Assembly (NCBI RefSeq): GCF_008728515.1
Contig: NC_044977.1
Span: forward strand, 3,433,501-3,497,500
Source of the DNA: Papio anubis
Taxonomy: Eukaryota; Chordata; Mammalia; Primates; Cercopithecidae
Reading direction: 5' to 3'
DNA length: 64,000 nt
Below, one piece after another: positions 46,496-59,001 of the stretch. The position numbers and the translations under genes are program-made. Below the pieces are notes generated by a model. The model made no database searches. It was not told where the DNA came from and was given only the letters and a program-made list of their open reading frames with translations. The first letter of the stretch is position 1; each line of letters begins with the position of its first letter.

Positions 46496-47530
46496 GGTGG
46501 GGCATGCCCAAGATGGCCGAAAAGTAACAGTTCCAGCCTCCAGCTCCCAGCCTGAGCGACACAGAAGACTGGTGATTTCTATATTTTCAACTGAGGTACC
46601 GGGTTCATCTCACTAGGTCATGTTGGACAGTTGGTGCTGGTCCACGGGTGCAGCCCGACCAGCGAGAGCTGAAGCAGGGCGAGGCATCACCTCACCTGGG
46701 AAGCACACTGGGGAAGGGAATTCCTTTTCCTAGCCAAAGGAAATTGAGACACAACACCTGGAAAATTGGGTAACTCCCACCCTAATACTGTGCTTTGCCA
46801 AGGGTCTTAGCAAATGGCACATCAGGAGATTATATGCCACACCTGGCCCAGAGGGTCCCACTCCCACAGAGCCTCCCTCATTGCTAGCACAGCAGTCTGA
46901 GATCTAACTGCAAGGCGGCAGCGAGGCTAGGGGAGGGGCGCCCGCTATTGCTGAGGCTTAAGTAGGTAAACAAAGTTGCTAGGAAGCTCGAACTGGGTGG
47001 AGTCCACTACAGCTCAAGGAGGCCGGCCTGCCTCTGTAGACTCCTCCTTTGGGGACAGGTTATAGCTAAACAAAAAGCAGCAGAAACCTCGGCAGAGGTA
47101 AATGCCCCCGTCTGACAGCTTTGAAGAGAGCAGTGGATCTCTCAGAACAGAGGTTGAGATCTGAGAATGGACAGACTGCCTGCTCAAGTGGGTCCCTGAC
47201 CCCTGAGTAGCCTAACTGGGAGACATCCCCCACTAGGGGCAGTCTGACACCCCACACCTCACAGGGTAGAGTACACCCCTGAGAGGAAGCTTCCGGAGCA
47301 AGAATCAGACAGGTACACTTGCTGTTCAGCAATATTCTATCTTCTGCAGTCTCTGCTGCTGATACCCAGGCAAACAGGGTCTGGAGTGGACCTCAAGCAA
47401 TCTCCAACTGACCTACAGCTGAGGGTCTTGACTGTTAGAAGGAAAACTAACAAATAGGAAGGACACCCACACCAAAACCCCATCAGTACATCACCATCAT
47501 CAAAGAACAGAGGCAGATAAAACCACAAAG
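46496..47530 (+). promoter_or_regulatory. L1PA 5' UTR with internal promoter
   Basis: Begins ggtggggcatgcccaagatg. The YY1-type site caagatggccg lies at 46509-46519, the position that sets L1 transcription start in intact elements. About 1,035 bases, longer than in L1HS because it keeps a segment (about 47275-47402) corresponding to the ZNF93-bound region. Possible plus-strand and antisense promoter activity is known for the family but not shown here. Confidence 0.85.
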
Positions 47531-48542
47531 ATGGGGAAAAAGCAGTGCAGGAAAGCTGGAAATTCAAAAAATCAGAGCACGTCTCCCCCTCCAAAGGAAC
47601 ACAGCTCATCACCAGCAATTGATCAAAGCTGGATGGAGAATGACTTTGATGAGTTGAGAGAAGAAGGCTTCAGTTGATCAAACTCAGAGCTAAGGGAGGA
47701 ACTACAAAACCAGCGCAAAGAAACTAAAACCCTGAAAAAAGATTTGATGAATAGCTAACTAGAATAACGAATGTAGAGAAGTCCTTAAAAGAACTGACAG
47801 AGATGAAAACCATAACACGAGAACTACGTGACAAATGCACAAGCTTCAGTAAATGACTCGATCATCTAGAAGAAAGAGTATCAGCGACTGAAGATCAAAT
47901 GAATGAAATGAAGCGAGAAGAGAAGCATAGAGAAAAAAGAGTAAAAGGAAATGAACAAACCCTCCAAGAAATATGGGATTATGTGAAAAGTCCAAATCTA
48001 CATCTGATTGGTGTGCCTAAAAGTGACGGGGAAAATAGAACCAAGTTGGAAAACACTCTTCAGGATATCATCCAGGAGAACTTCCCCAAACTAGTAAGGC
48101 AGGCCAACAGTCAAATTCAGGAAATACAGAGAATGCCACAAAGATACTCCTCGAGAAGAGAACCTCCAAGACACGTAACTGTCAGATTCACCAAAGTTGA
48201 AATGAAGGAAAAAATGTTAAGGACAGCCAGAGAGAAAGGTTGGGTTACACACAAAGGGAAGCCCATCAGACTAACAGCAGATCTCTCAGCAGAAACTCTC
48301 CAAGCCAGAAGAGAGTGGGGGCCAATATTCAACATTCTTAAAGAAAAGAATTTTTGACCCAGAACTTCATATTCAGCCAAACTAAGTTTCATAAGTGAAG
48401 GAGAAATAAAATCCTTTACAGACAAGCAATGCTTAGAGATTTTGTCACCACCAGGCCTACCATACAAGAGATCTTGAAGGAAGCACTAAACATGGAAAGG
48501 AACAACAGGTAATAGCCATTGCAAAAACATGTCAAAATGTAA
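47531..48542 (+). pseudogene. L1 ORF1 (RNA-binding chaperone) remnant
   Basis: L1 ORF1p is a trimeric RNA-binding chaperone (coiled coil, RRM, C-terminal domain) of about 338 residues that coats L1 RNA. The start MGKKQCRK sits at 47531. After 48 codons a TGA at 47675-47677 replaces the expected Arg codon in the EEGFS segment. The central and RRM part is open again from 47899 (MNEMKREEK...) to a TGA at 48355-48357, where an Asn-Phe-Gln run is expected. A base missing in gacaagcaatgct and stops in aacaggtaatag break the C-terminus. Total length, 1012 bases, is close to the intact 1017. No functional protein is expected. Confidence 0.93.
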
Positions 48543-48605
48543 AGTCCATCGACACTAGGAAGAAACTGCATCAACTAGCAAGCAAAATAACCAGCTAATA
48601 TCATA

Positions 48606-51600
48606 ATGACAGGATCAAGTTCACATGTAACAATATTAACATTAAATGTAAATGGGCTAAAAGGTCCTATTAAAAGACACAGACTGGCAAATTGTATAAA
48701 GAGTCAAGACCCATCAATTTGCTGTATTCAGGAGACCCATCTCACGTGCAGAGACACACATAGACTCAAAATAAAGGGATGGAGGAAGATCTACCAAGCA
48801 AATGGAGAACAACAACAAAAAAAGCAGGGGTTGCAACCCTAGTCTCTGATCAAACAGACTTTAAACCAACAAAGATCAAAAGAGACAAAGAAGGCCATTA
48901 CATAATGGTAAAGGGATCAATTCATCAGGAAGAGCTAACTATCCTAAATATATATGCACCCAATACAGGAGCACCCAGATTCATAAAGCAAGTCCTTAGA
49001 GACTTACAAAGAGACTTAGACTCCCATACAATAATAATGGGAGACTTTAACACCCCACTGTCAACATTAGACAGATCAATGAGACAGAAAGTCAACAAGG
49101 ATATGCAAGAATTGAACTCAACTCTCCACCAAGCAGATCTAATAGACATCTACAGAATTCTCCACCGCAAATCAACAGAATATACATTCTTCTCAGCACC
49201 ACATCACACTTATTCCAAAATTGACCACATAGTTGGAAGTAAAGCACTCCTCAGCAAATGTAAAAGAACAGAAATTATAACAAACTGTCTCTCAGTCCAC
49301 AGTGCAATCAAACTAGAACTCAGGACTAAGAAAATCAAAACCACTCAACTACATGGAAACTGAACAACCTGCTCCTGAGTGACTACTGGGTACGTAACGA
49401 AATGAAGGCAGAAATAAAGATGTTCTTTGAAACCAATGAGAACAAAGATACAACATGCTAGAATCTCTGGGACACATTTAAAGCAGTGTGTAGAGGGAAA
49501 TTTATAGCACTAAATGCCCACAAGAGAAAGCAGGAAAGATTTAAAATTGACACCCTAGCATCACAATTAAAAGAACTAGAGAAGTAAGAGCAAACACATT
49601 CAAATGCTAGCAGAAGGCAAGAAATAACTAAGATCAGAGCAGAACTGAAGGAGATAGAGACACAAAAAACCCTCCAAAAAATCAGTGAATCCAGGAGCTG
49701 GTTTTTTGAAAAGATCAACAAAATTGATAGACCACTAGCAAGACTAATAAAGAAGAAAAGAGAAGAATCCAACAGACGCAATAAAAAATGATAAAGGGTA
49801 TATCACCACTGACCCCACAGAAATACAAACTACCATCAGAGAATACTATAAACACCTCTATGCAAATAAACTAGAAAACCTTGAAGAAATGGATAATTTC
49901 CTGGACACTTACACACTCCCAAGACTAAACCAGGAAGAAGTAGAATCCCTGAATAGACCGATAGCAGGCTCTGAAATTGAGGCAATAATTAATAGCCTAC
50001 CAATGAAAAAAAGTCCAGGACCTGACGGATTCACAGCCGAATTCTACCAGAGGTACAAGGAGGAGCTGGTACCATTCCTTCTGAAACTATTCCAATCAAT
50101 AGAAAAAGAGGGAATCCTCCCTAACTCATTTTACGAGGCCAACATCATCCTGATACCAAAGCCTGACAGAGATACAACAAACAAAGAGAATTTTAGACCA
50201 ATATCCCTGGTGAACATCGATGCAAAAATCCTCAATAAAATACTGGCAAATCGAATCCAGCAGCACATCAAAAAGCTTATCCACCATGATCAAGTGGGCT
50301 TCATCCCTGGGATGCAAGGCTGGTTCAACATACGCAAATCAATAAATGTAATCCAGCATATGAACAGAACCAAAGACAAAAACCACATGATTGTCTCAAT
50401 AGATGCAGAAAAGGCCTTTGACAAAATTCAACAGCCCTTCATGCTAAAAACTCTCAATAAATTCTGTATTGATGGAACATATCTCAAAATAATAAGAGCT
50501 ATTTATGACAAACCCACAGCCAATATCATACTGAATGGGCAAAAACTGGAAGCATTCCTTTGAAAACTGGCACAAGACAGGGATGCCCTCTCTCACCACT
50601 CCTATTCAACATCGTGTTGGAAGTTCTGGCTAGGGCAATCAGGCAAGAGAAAGAAATCAAGGGTATTCAGTTAGGAAAAGAAGAAGTCAAATTGTCCCTG
50701 TTTGAAGATGACATGATTGTATATTTAGAAAACCCCATTGTCTCAGCCCAAAATCTCCTGAAGCTGATAAGCAACTTTAGCAAAGTCTCAGGATACAAAA
50801 TCAATGCACAAAAATCACAAGCATTCTTATACACCAGTAACAGACAAACAGAGAGCCAAATCATGAATGATCTCCCATTCACAATAGCTTCAAAGAGAAT
50901 GAAATACCTAGGAATCCAACTTACAAGGGAGGTAAAGGACGTCTTCAAGGAGAACTACAAACCACTGCTCAGTGAAATAAAAGAGGACACAAACAAATGG
51001 GGGAACATACCATGCTCATGGATAGGAAGAATCAATATTATGAAAGTGTCCATACTGCCCAAGATAATTTATAGATTCAATGCCATGCCCATTAAGCTAC
51101 CAATGACTTTCTTCACAGAATTGGAAAAAAACTCCTTTAAAGTTCATATGGAACCAAAAAAGACCCCGCATTGCCAAGACAATTCTAAGCCAAAAGATCA
51201 AAGCTGGAGGCATCACGCTACCTGACTTCAAACTATACTACAAGGCTACAGTAACCAAAACAGCACGGTACTGGTACCAAAACAGAGATATAGACCAATG
51301 GAACAGAACAGAGCCCTCAGAAATAATACTACATATCTGCAGTCATCTGATCTTTGACAAACCTGACAAAAACAAGAAATGGGGAAAGGATTCCCTATAT
51401 AATAAATGGTGCTGGGAAAATTGGCTAGCCATAAGTAGAAAGCTGAAACTGGATCCTTTCCTTACTCCTTATACAAAAATTAATTCAAGATGGATTAGAG
51501 ACTTAAATGTTAGACCTAAAACCATAAAAACCTTAGAAGAAAACCTAGGCAATACCATTCAGGACATAGGCATGGGCAAGGACTTCATGTCTAAAACACC

Positions 51601-52434
51601 AAAAGCAACGGCAACAAAAGCCAAAATTGACAAATGGGATCTAATCAAACTAAAGAGCTTCTGCACAGCAAAAGAAACTACCATCAGAGTGAACAGGCAA
51701 CCTACAGAATGGGAGAAAATTTTTGCAATCTACTCATCTGACAAATGGCTATAAATGGCCAGAACCTACAAAGAACTCAATCAAATTTACAAGAAAAAAA
51801 CAAACAACCGCATCAAAAAGTGGGCAAAGGATATGAACAGACATTTCTCAAAAGAAGACATTCATACAGCCAACAGACACATGAAAAATGCTCATCATCA
51901 CTGGCCATCAGAGAAATGCAAATCAAAACCACAATGAGATACCATCTCACACCAGTTAGAATGACAATCATTAAAAAATCAGGAAACAACAGGTGCTGGA
52001 GAGGATGTGGAGAAATAGGAACACTTTTACACTGTTGGTGGGACTGTAAACTAGTTCAACCATTGTGGAAAACTGTGTGGCTAATTCCTCAAGGATCTAG
52101 AACTAGAAATACCATTTGACCCAACCATGCCATTACTGGGGATATACCCAAAGGATTATAAGTCATGCTGCTATAAAAACACATGCACATGTATGTTTAT
52201 TGTGGCACTATTCACAATAACAAAGACTTAGAATCAACCCAAATATCCATCAGTGACAGACTGGATTAAGATAATGTGGCACATATACACCATGGAATAC
52301 TATGCAGCCATAAAAAGGATGAGTTTGTGTCCTTTTTAGGGACATGGATGCAGCTGGAAACCATCATTCTCAGCAAACTATTGCAAGAACAGAAAACCAA
52401 ATACCGCATGTTCTCACTCATAGGTGGGAACTGA
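48606..52434 (+). pseudogene. L1 ORF2 (endonuclease-reverse transcriptase) remnant
   Basis: Intact ORF2p nicks target DNA and primes reverse transcription of L1 RNA. Endonuclease: starts at 48606 with MTGSSSHVTILTLNVNG and has QETH. An insertion near 48818 shifts the frame. It then continues with IYAPNTG and GDFNT, but the SDH catalytic motif reads SVH (GTC at 49295-49297). A further indel ends the frame at 49363. RT: 49889-50563 carries SPGPDGFTAEF and the motif A segment SIDAEKAFDK. One C is missing in gcattcctttgaaaac near 50559. The next frame has GTRQGCPLSPLLFN and motif C as LFEDD (50698-50712; usually FADD). The Cys-rich C-terminal motif (CWRGCGEIGTLLHCWWDC) is at about 51994-52047. 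The expected stop is at 52432-52434. Not functional. Confidence 0.94.
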
Positions 52435-52650
52435 ACAATGAGATCACTTGGACTCAGGAAGGGGAATATCACACACCGGGTCCTATTGTGGGGAGGGGGG
52501 GGGGGAGGGGGGAGGGATAGCATTAGGAGATATACCTGATGTAAATGACGAGTTAATGGATGCAGCACACCAACATGGCACATGTATACATATGCAACAA
52601 ACCTGCACATTGTGCACATGTACCCTAGAACTTAAAGTATAATAAAAAAA
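52435..52650 (+). other. L1 3' UTR, G-tract and polyadenylation signal
   Basis: 52488-52516 is a purine run of long G blocks separated by single A residues, the L1 3' UTR polypurine tract, here with about 12 consecutive G. aataaa at 52641-52646 is the polyadenylation signal. The A-tail is only about ten bases, interrupted by T. Confidence 0.9.
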
Positions 52651-52667
52651 TAAAGTGAGGAAAATGC
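52651..52667. repeat. L1PA target-site duplication, right copy
   Basis: taaagtgaggaaaatgc, identical to 46479-46495. Confidence 0.95.
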
Positions 52668-52985
52668 ATCATTATAGTTTATACAAATAATTAATTATAG
52701 ATGTTATGAAAGAATGCTAGAACATTTAAGAATGTTGTTACAAAAATCCTAAATGAGAAAGTGACGTTTAAAGTTGAAATCTTGAAGAATTAAGATGAAT
52801 TAGTTGAGCAAAATTCTAAAGATAAAGGGGAAAGAGGATGTTTGTAGCAATGAAAAGAATGATTTATGTAGAAGCAACAAATTTTGAAGACTGTAAGATG
52901 GGAAGAATCATGGAACCATTAAAGAACTGAAAGAAATTCAGTGTAGCTGCAGCTTAGATAAGCAAGAAATAGTAAGGCTATGACA
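52668..52985 (-). mobile_element. L2 fragment, antisense (right part, split by L1PA)
   Basis: Sequence such as tttaaagttgaaatcttgaa, agaagcaacaaattttgaag and agataagcaagaaatagtaa is consistent with the continuation of the antisense L2 interrupted at 46478. It is weaker than the left part. Confidence 0.5.
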
Positions 52986-53296
52986 CTGTACCATGAATGA
53001 CGGATCACTTCAAGAATACCTATTAGTGCACATTTGGATTCAAGATCTTGACATATAATAGTAATACATATTTATTTTATTATGTTATAATCTACATTAA
53101 TTTTATATTCCTCCAAACAGTTAATGCAGATTGCATACAAAGGCTTTAAGGTGGAAGCACAGAGTTCTTGTCATTTATTTTTTTCACTTGCCGCACAGGC
53201 ATATCATAGGCAAAAATAATTACTTATTGAGATTATTCTACAGGGTTCCACTTTATCCTATTCAGCCTTGCTTGTTTTGTCTGTAGGAATGGACGG

Positions 53297-53321
53297 ACAC
53301 ACACACACACACACACACACA
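53297..53321. repeat. (AC)n microsatellite
   Basis: About twelve uninterrupted AC units after atggacgg. Confidence 0.95.
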
Positions 53322-53849
53322 GTTTCTTAATATTACAAGGACAGAAGAGTTTTCAAATAAAACCCAGATACCTGAGTAATTACTTGGACTACCTGATTTT
53401 AATCAATGTAAAATATTGTAACCTTCCATGACTGAAGATTCTTGTTGAAACCTGGAATAAAATCCTCTGATGTAGGCATTATAAGATCCCTTAGGGTGGT
53501 TAAACCATAAAATAAAACCACATAATAAAAATGGTTCAGCTTTGGTGTTACCATTTTAGGATCACAGCTGTTATAAGTGACTAGTGAGAAGTAAATAACC
53601 TATGTCCATTTTGTTATCTCAATTCAAAACTTCTCAAGTTTAGGTCTTAATACCAAAAGCATAATAAAAGGAATGTGTTCAATTTATGGACATGGAGTAT
53701 ATAAAAATAAGAATAGGGCCTACAAAACTCTGAACTTCAAGAGGTAAATTATATAAACATTTGAACATTGAAATTATTCAGAGCTTTAACGTACAAAAAT
53801 ATAAATAAATGTTTAGGTTAAAAATCCTAAAATGTAAATGTTTATAGTC

Positions 53850-53850
<1 letters not shown>

Positions 53851-53884
<34 letters not shown>

Positions 53885-53890
53885 CAGAGA
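53851..53890. repeat. (GA)n microsatellite
   Basis: gagagagagagagagagaga runs on into gaaagagagagagacagag; a purine-strand tract. Confidence 0.95.
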
Positions 53891-56800
53891 AAACACACTC
53901 TTGGTCTTTAACAACAAAGGAAATAATAAGTGCAAGGCCTGGGTCTTAGCTGTCTGCATATCCTAGAGGAGAGCTCTTTCATGAAATATTCTCACTAGAT
54001 TAGAGCTCAGGGCCACTGTGCCAATCAAGAGTAAAGGGGCAAATGGAACCTTCAAGCTTTCATCCCAGGGCCTCATTTACCTACTAATTACTGAGGAAAT
54101 CATTATAAGGCCTCCATCAGTTAACACACCACTCATTTCTGTTAACACATGAATGCTGTCAGAGGCCATGGTGTGCTATTTAGGTTGCTATTTATCAGAG
54201 AATTTAAATGTGTTTCCAGTTCAGTTAACAATCAAAAGTCACTCTTCTTAAATTAGTTCAAGTAAAGTAAAGCAAACATACCGATATCAATTCATATAAT
54301 CCACCAATCTGTTTCATTACCTAGATATGTAAGAATTTTAAAATACTTTGCATTTAAAATAGGAAAATATGTGAAATGTTCAAATAGCCTTGCCCCTAAA
54401 TTTAAAATTATTATCTTCTTTGTACATTAAACTCAATTTCCTTTCCTTGTCTAAACTAAAGCAATACAAATTTTTGTAAATTTGCTCTAAATCTATTTTA
54501 GAGACAAAAAATGTTGCCTCACACATATATTTGGTCACAGATGTTATTATTAGCAATGAATTAGACAAGTTTTTTTTTTTTCTCTTAGGAATTTAAATAC
54601 ATGTTAAATAAGCCTGCCAGTAAATGGTCCAGGAAGGCTAAGGGATAAATCAGTTAGGAGGTGAACAGAGTTGACTCTTCATCAACTTTATTTGCATGTT
54701 GAATACTTGCATCTGTCTGAAGTAATTTGTTTTTCATACTTGTGTTCATTTCTTTTTAACAGAGTAATTTACTTTATATATACCTTTCCTTCATTCAGAA
54801 ATGAAGAAAATATCACGTAGCTGTGTGCTGGATTCAGATGTACTAGTTCACAATAGTCAGTTGATACATTTTCAGGGATATTTTGAGTTAGTTCTTAAAT
54901 TTGTTATTTAAAGTTACTTTATATAATAATGACTTTATATAAAAGTATTATTTTATATAATACTTTCATTCACAATGATGAATTTATTTAAAATATTTAA
55001 ATAATATAAATGTATAATTAAATATGTTAAAAACAAAGCTTATAAATTTATAATTACACATATTATGTTAAAAAAGCTTATGAAAGTCACAATTTTGTAA
55101 TTGTTTTACTTAATTGTTAGTATCCTCTATGTCCATGATATTGTTTTAGTATATTTTATTCATGTGCTAGAAATACGTCAAGCAAACTTTACGCTTGATG
55201 ATGTCACATTAGTAGCCATGGTGCAAGTATATATGCCATGAAAATTGTTAAAAAAAAAAAAAAAAGCCATAACAAAATCTGGGCTTAATTTTTTCTTTTG
55301 TTGATATTCTAGACTTAAGAAAGTGATGAAGAAAATATGTATAAAACAGATTAAACTTAAAATTGTGTTATATCAGTACAGATTACATTGTAAACAGCAC
55401 ACACATACATAAAGGGATAAAATATTCTTCCTTAAAAACTATTAACCATTTCAATAAAGAAGTCATTTACATGATTGAAAAACAAGTGAAGTTCTGGCAT
55501 ATATCTTTAGTTGTACAACTTTGTCTTACTTGTTACATAAAAAAAAATCAACTAACATTCATGTTAAAACTTGAAATACCTTCATAGGGTGGTTATGGAT
55601 ACAAAAGCCAGAAAAAATTAACAAAACATTCTCTGAAATCAATTGACTGTATGAAATCTATAATAAAATTATGATATGTAATATTATTACTTATAAGTTA
55701 CATTGTACACATCTTCATGTCAGTATTATACTAAACACACACAAACAGGTTTCCTTTGGACAGTCCATTAGTAAAACATTTACAACCATATAACTGATTA
55801 TATGAATATATAAAATATAACACTACAAAATATAAATTAAAAGTATGTGATAAAGTAAAACAAAAGTAGAGGCATAAAAATCAAGCCAGAAGGGAGACTT
55901 ATAACAATAACAAGAGCAACAACAAAAATGATGAAAACTTATTAAATTTCTACGGGTACCTCAATTTGCTCTAAGCCTCCCTCTAATCACTTTGACGAAG
56001 AAGATCCAGTGGCCTACTCATTCACAGTATTTATCAGATGAAAGCATTGCAGTCACTTAGGAGAAACTATTTTTGATCCTACATGTGTTTTCACAAGTTG
56101 GGTCAAATTCCTATCATTGCAGGTTATTATGAGTGACTATAAACGCATACAAACAAATACATTGGAAAATATTTCCTTCTATCTCTAAAAGTAAAGAATT
56201 TTTATTGTATTAACTGAATCTCTAAAAAATTTTGTCTCAATTTTCTGCACTTCGCCATCCCCGCGGGAGCGGAATTCCTGGCCAGTTGCTCTTCCTGGAT
56301 TTCCCCTGTAAGGACTAACACACTGCACAGGGACAGTGGATTTCAAAGTCCTTCGAAGACGGATTAGCACAGATTGTCTTCATTTTTGTTAATGTGGAGC
56401 AATCCTAGAAACTTCACACAAAGTTGTATTAAAATTAAACTACAAACTACATCTTTTTTCCAATTATATGTGTGTATACCATGATTTTCAATTTTTTGGG
56501 GTCCTGCATTATCTCTCCAGCTATTCCCTTCTACTGTGTCTGCCTTGAGCACTGCATTACTGATTACACTGAAATGCTCACCAGTTCTACGAGATGTCAT
56601 ACATTTAAGCACATTTTATTTTGCTTGTGACATTTGTTCTTTTCGTTGAGAATACCTTATACCCTTATCTCTGACCAAGGAATTTCTGTTTACATTTAAT
56701 ACTTAGGGTTAAGTGCTAACACTTGAGCCTCCCAGGAAAAGTTAATATCTTTTTCTTCTCTGCTCCTAGAAGATACTTCTTATATATCTATTTTTCAGCA

Positions 56801-57571
56801 TCTTTTAAACTCAGGATTTCGGTTGTGTTCGTGTCTGCCTCTATAACACTGAAGGTCTTTAAGTTGAGGTCTAGGTCTTTGTCTCAGCCACTGGGAGTAA
56901 CAGAAGTGCTTTACACGGGTTCAGTGCTCACAAATAAATACCAATCCACACCAGTGCACGGTGATGAATGGAGACAATCACTACCTTTACATTAGCTTAG
57001 AATTTTACTTCATAGCCCACAACTGTCAACTATAATAGTACAGACAAATAGCAACACGTGGGTTCATTTTCCTCACAGTGATAGCAAACAGTGAATACAC
57101 TTGCTAATAATCAGACATAAGAAACCTTACCAATTTAGAAAAATCCTCAGTTTTATGCAGAAATTTTTAATTGACAATTTTAAGGTAAAGCTTTGGATAA
57201 AGGCTAGATATTAATAATCAAATGATAAAACCAAGGTAGAAAAAAGTTATTTTTTAGAAAAAAATGTCAGGAAAAACTAAATGTCAGTTAGATTTTGGCA
57301 TTTAACTTTATACTGTTAATATTTATTTTTCATTTTAAATTGAAAATATTTTTTCAGGTTTTGGTAATTTGCCATTAGCTGGATATTTTATTTTAGGGTT
57401 CTCTCCTATCCCCAGCAGAAACACCAATGCACCTAAACATCTTTATTTCTCAAACTTATAATAAAATTAGTATAGCGTTTATTGATAATTTTTATACCCA
57501 CTTGCACTTATTTTACTTTAATTCAGTTAGAATCTATTTTTAGTAATCCTCAGTTACTTTTACTTTATTTT

Positions 57572-57698
57572 ATTTTTTAATAGAAATGGGGTCTTGCTGT
57601 GTTTCCCAGGCTGGTCTGGAACCCCTGGGTTCGAGCAATCCTCCTGCCTCGGCCTCCCAAAGTACTGGGATTATAGGCATGAGCCACTGTGCCTGGCC
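57572..57698 (-). mobile_element. FLAM (free left Alu monomer), antisense
   Basis: aaatggggtcttgctgtgtt, tcccaggctggtctggaacc, gagcaatcctcctgcctcgg and gagccactgtgcctggcc form a single 7SL-derived monomer in reverse complement, with a degraded T-rich tail. Confidence 0.85.
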
Positions 57699-58684
57699 CA
57701 ACACTGCATAAATCATAATTTGTCTACTTGGGTCAAATTCACCTGAGCAGTATTATTGTTCTTCCTTCCTTCCTAACACTGGAAAATTTTCCTTGAATTT
57801 ATCTAGGTCACATTGTCCACAAACATAAGCCAAATAGTACCTAAAATACTTGCTTATTATAATTTTACTGTAATACGCAGAAAAAATTATCCTACAACAA
57901 ATGCAACAGAAACTGTGGCTTTTTTCTTTCTTCCAGGTGACTGCACATATTCTTCTAAGACATGCACTTCATATCTGGCCAAGTGACAAGAATAATTTTC
58001 AGCCACAATGATTAATTTCGCGAACTTTATAAACATTATTGGCACGTGGTTCTTATTTGACCCACTCTTATTTGCCTTTCCAAACAACAGATGAAATGTT
58101 ACAATGCTATATACATGTATGAATTGTATAACTGAGAAAAATAAAAATTACAATTTTCCAAAATAATAAACAAAGGAAGTTCTGGCAATGTTCTGGTTCT
58201 CTTCTACTTTCCCTTCCTCCCCTTTCATACTCAACCCCTTGAAGGTGAGGCTGGTCAGCTGACTGCTCTGGGGGTGGGGCCATTCTGGTTTATATCTAAA
58301 GAACCGTGAAAAAATGGAGCTGAGCCAGATCTCTAAGCCCAAGGGACTTCCGGCTGCCTGAAGCCTTCCAGGCTATGGATTGTCAAAAAAGTTTCTGAAG
58401 TGCAAGAGTGTGTTCAAAGGACACTCTTTTACAAGGCACACACATCTTTTGCATTAATATTCCCTGATGCGTATTTGTCACTGCTTACATCTAAAGGTAA
58501 AGCTTCGGAAGACGTCTTCTCTCTCTGCATAATGTCATGACTTAAAAGAAAAATTGTCCATTTTGTTCAGCTTTCTAAATAATGTTAAGAAACAGCTAGT
58601 GTATTATATTTTGTCATCAAAATCATCCAAGTTAGTGATTCCTAACAATTATTTATTTAAAATAATCTGTAGGCTTGTGTATAT
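57699..58684. other. No recognisable feature
   Basis: No gene or nameable repeat. The minus-strand open frames are unsupported. Confidence 0.4.
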
Positions 58685-59001
58685 CTGAAGATTATTGTTA
58701 TCATTATTTGAGATGGAGTCTCTGTCACCCAGGCTGGGGTGCAGTGGTGTGATCTCAGCTCACTGCAGCCTCTGCTCTCTGGGTTCAAGTGATTCTCTTG
58801 CCTCAGCCTCCCAAGTAGCTGGGACTACAGACACACGCCACTACATCTGAGTAATTTTTCCATTTTTAGTAGAGTTGGAATTTCACCATTTTAGCCAGGC
58901 TGGTCTCGAACTCCTGACCTCAAGTGATCTACCCCCCTGCTCCGCCTCCCAAAGGGCTGGGATTACAGGTATGAGCTGCTGTGCCTAGCCTGAAGATTAT
59001 T
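58685..59001 (-). mobile_element. AluS, antisense, with TSDs
   Basis: gagatggagtctctgtcacc, gtggtgtgatctcagctcac, ctcaagtgatctacccccct and gagctgctgtgcctagcc mark a nearly complete reverse-complement Alu (58697-58989) with a degraded T-tail. ctgaagattatt at 58685-58696 and 58990-59001 is a perfect 12 bp target duplication. Confidence 0.95.

Larger units (their letters stand above)
46496..52650 (+). mobile_element. Nearly full-length L1PA (older than L1PA3), inactive
   Basis: A 6.15 kb LINE-1 with all parts in order: 5' UTR (46496-47530), decayed ORF1 (47531-48542), decayed ORF2 (48606-52434), 3' UTR with G-rich tract and a short A-tail with aataaa. A perfect 17 bp target duplication flanks it, and it interrupts an older L2. 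The 3' UTR motif gtaaatgacgagttaatgg and the presence of the roughly 129 bp 5' UTR segment lost in L1PA3 and younger elements place it in an older L1PA group, perhaps L1PA6-L1PA8. Stops and frameshifts in both ORFs exclude autonomous activity. Confidence 0.96.
52986..57571. other. Mostly unannotated; CA and GA repeats, AT-rich core
   Basis: (AC)n lies at 53297-53321 and (GA)n at about 53851-53890. 54900-55080 is extremely AT-rich, and an A-run lies at about 55250-55265. 56240-56345 is GC-richer with ccgcgggagcggaattc. No gene or RNA is supported. Confidence 0.5.

Noticed and set aside
49889..51225. Long open frames with reverse-transcriptase motifs, as a possible live gene
   Set aside because: They are parts of the broken L1PA ORF2, separated by a 1-base deletion, with further frame breaks on both sides.
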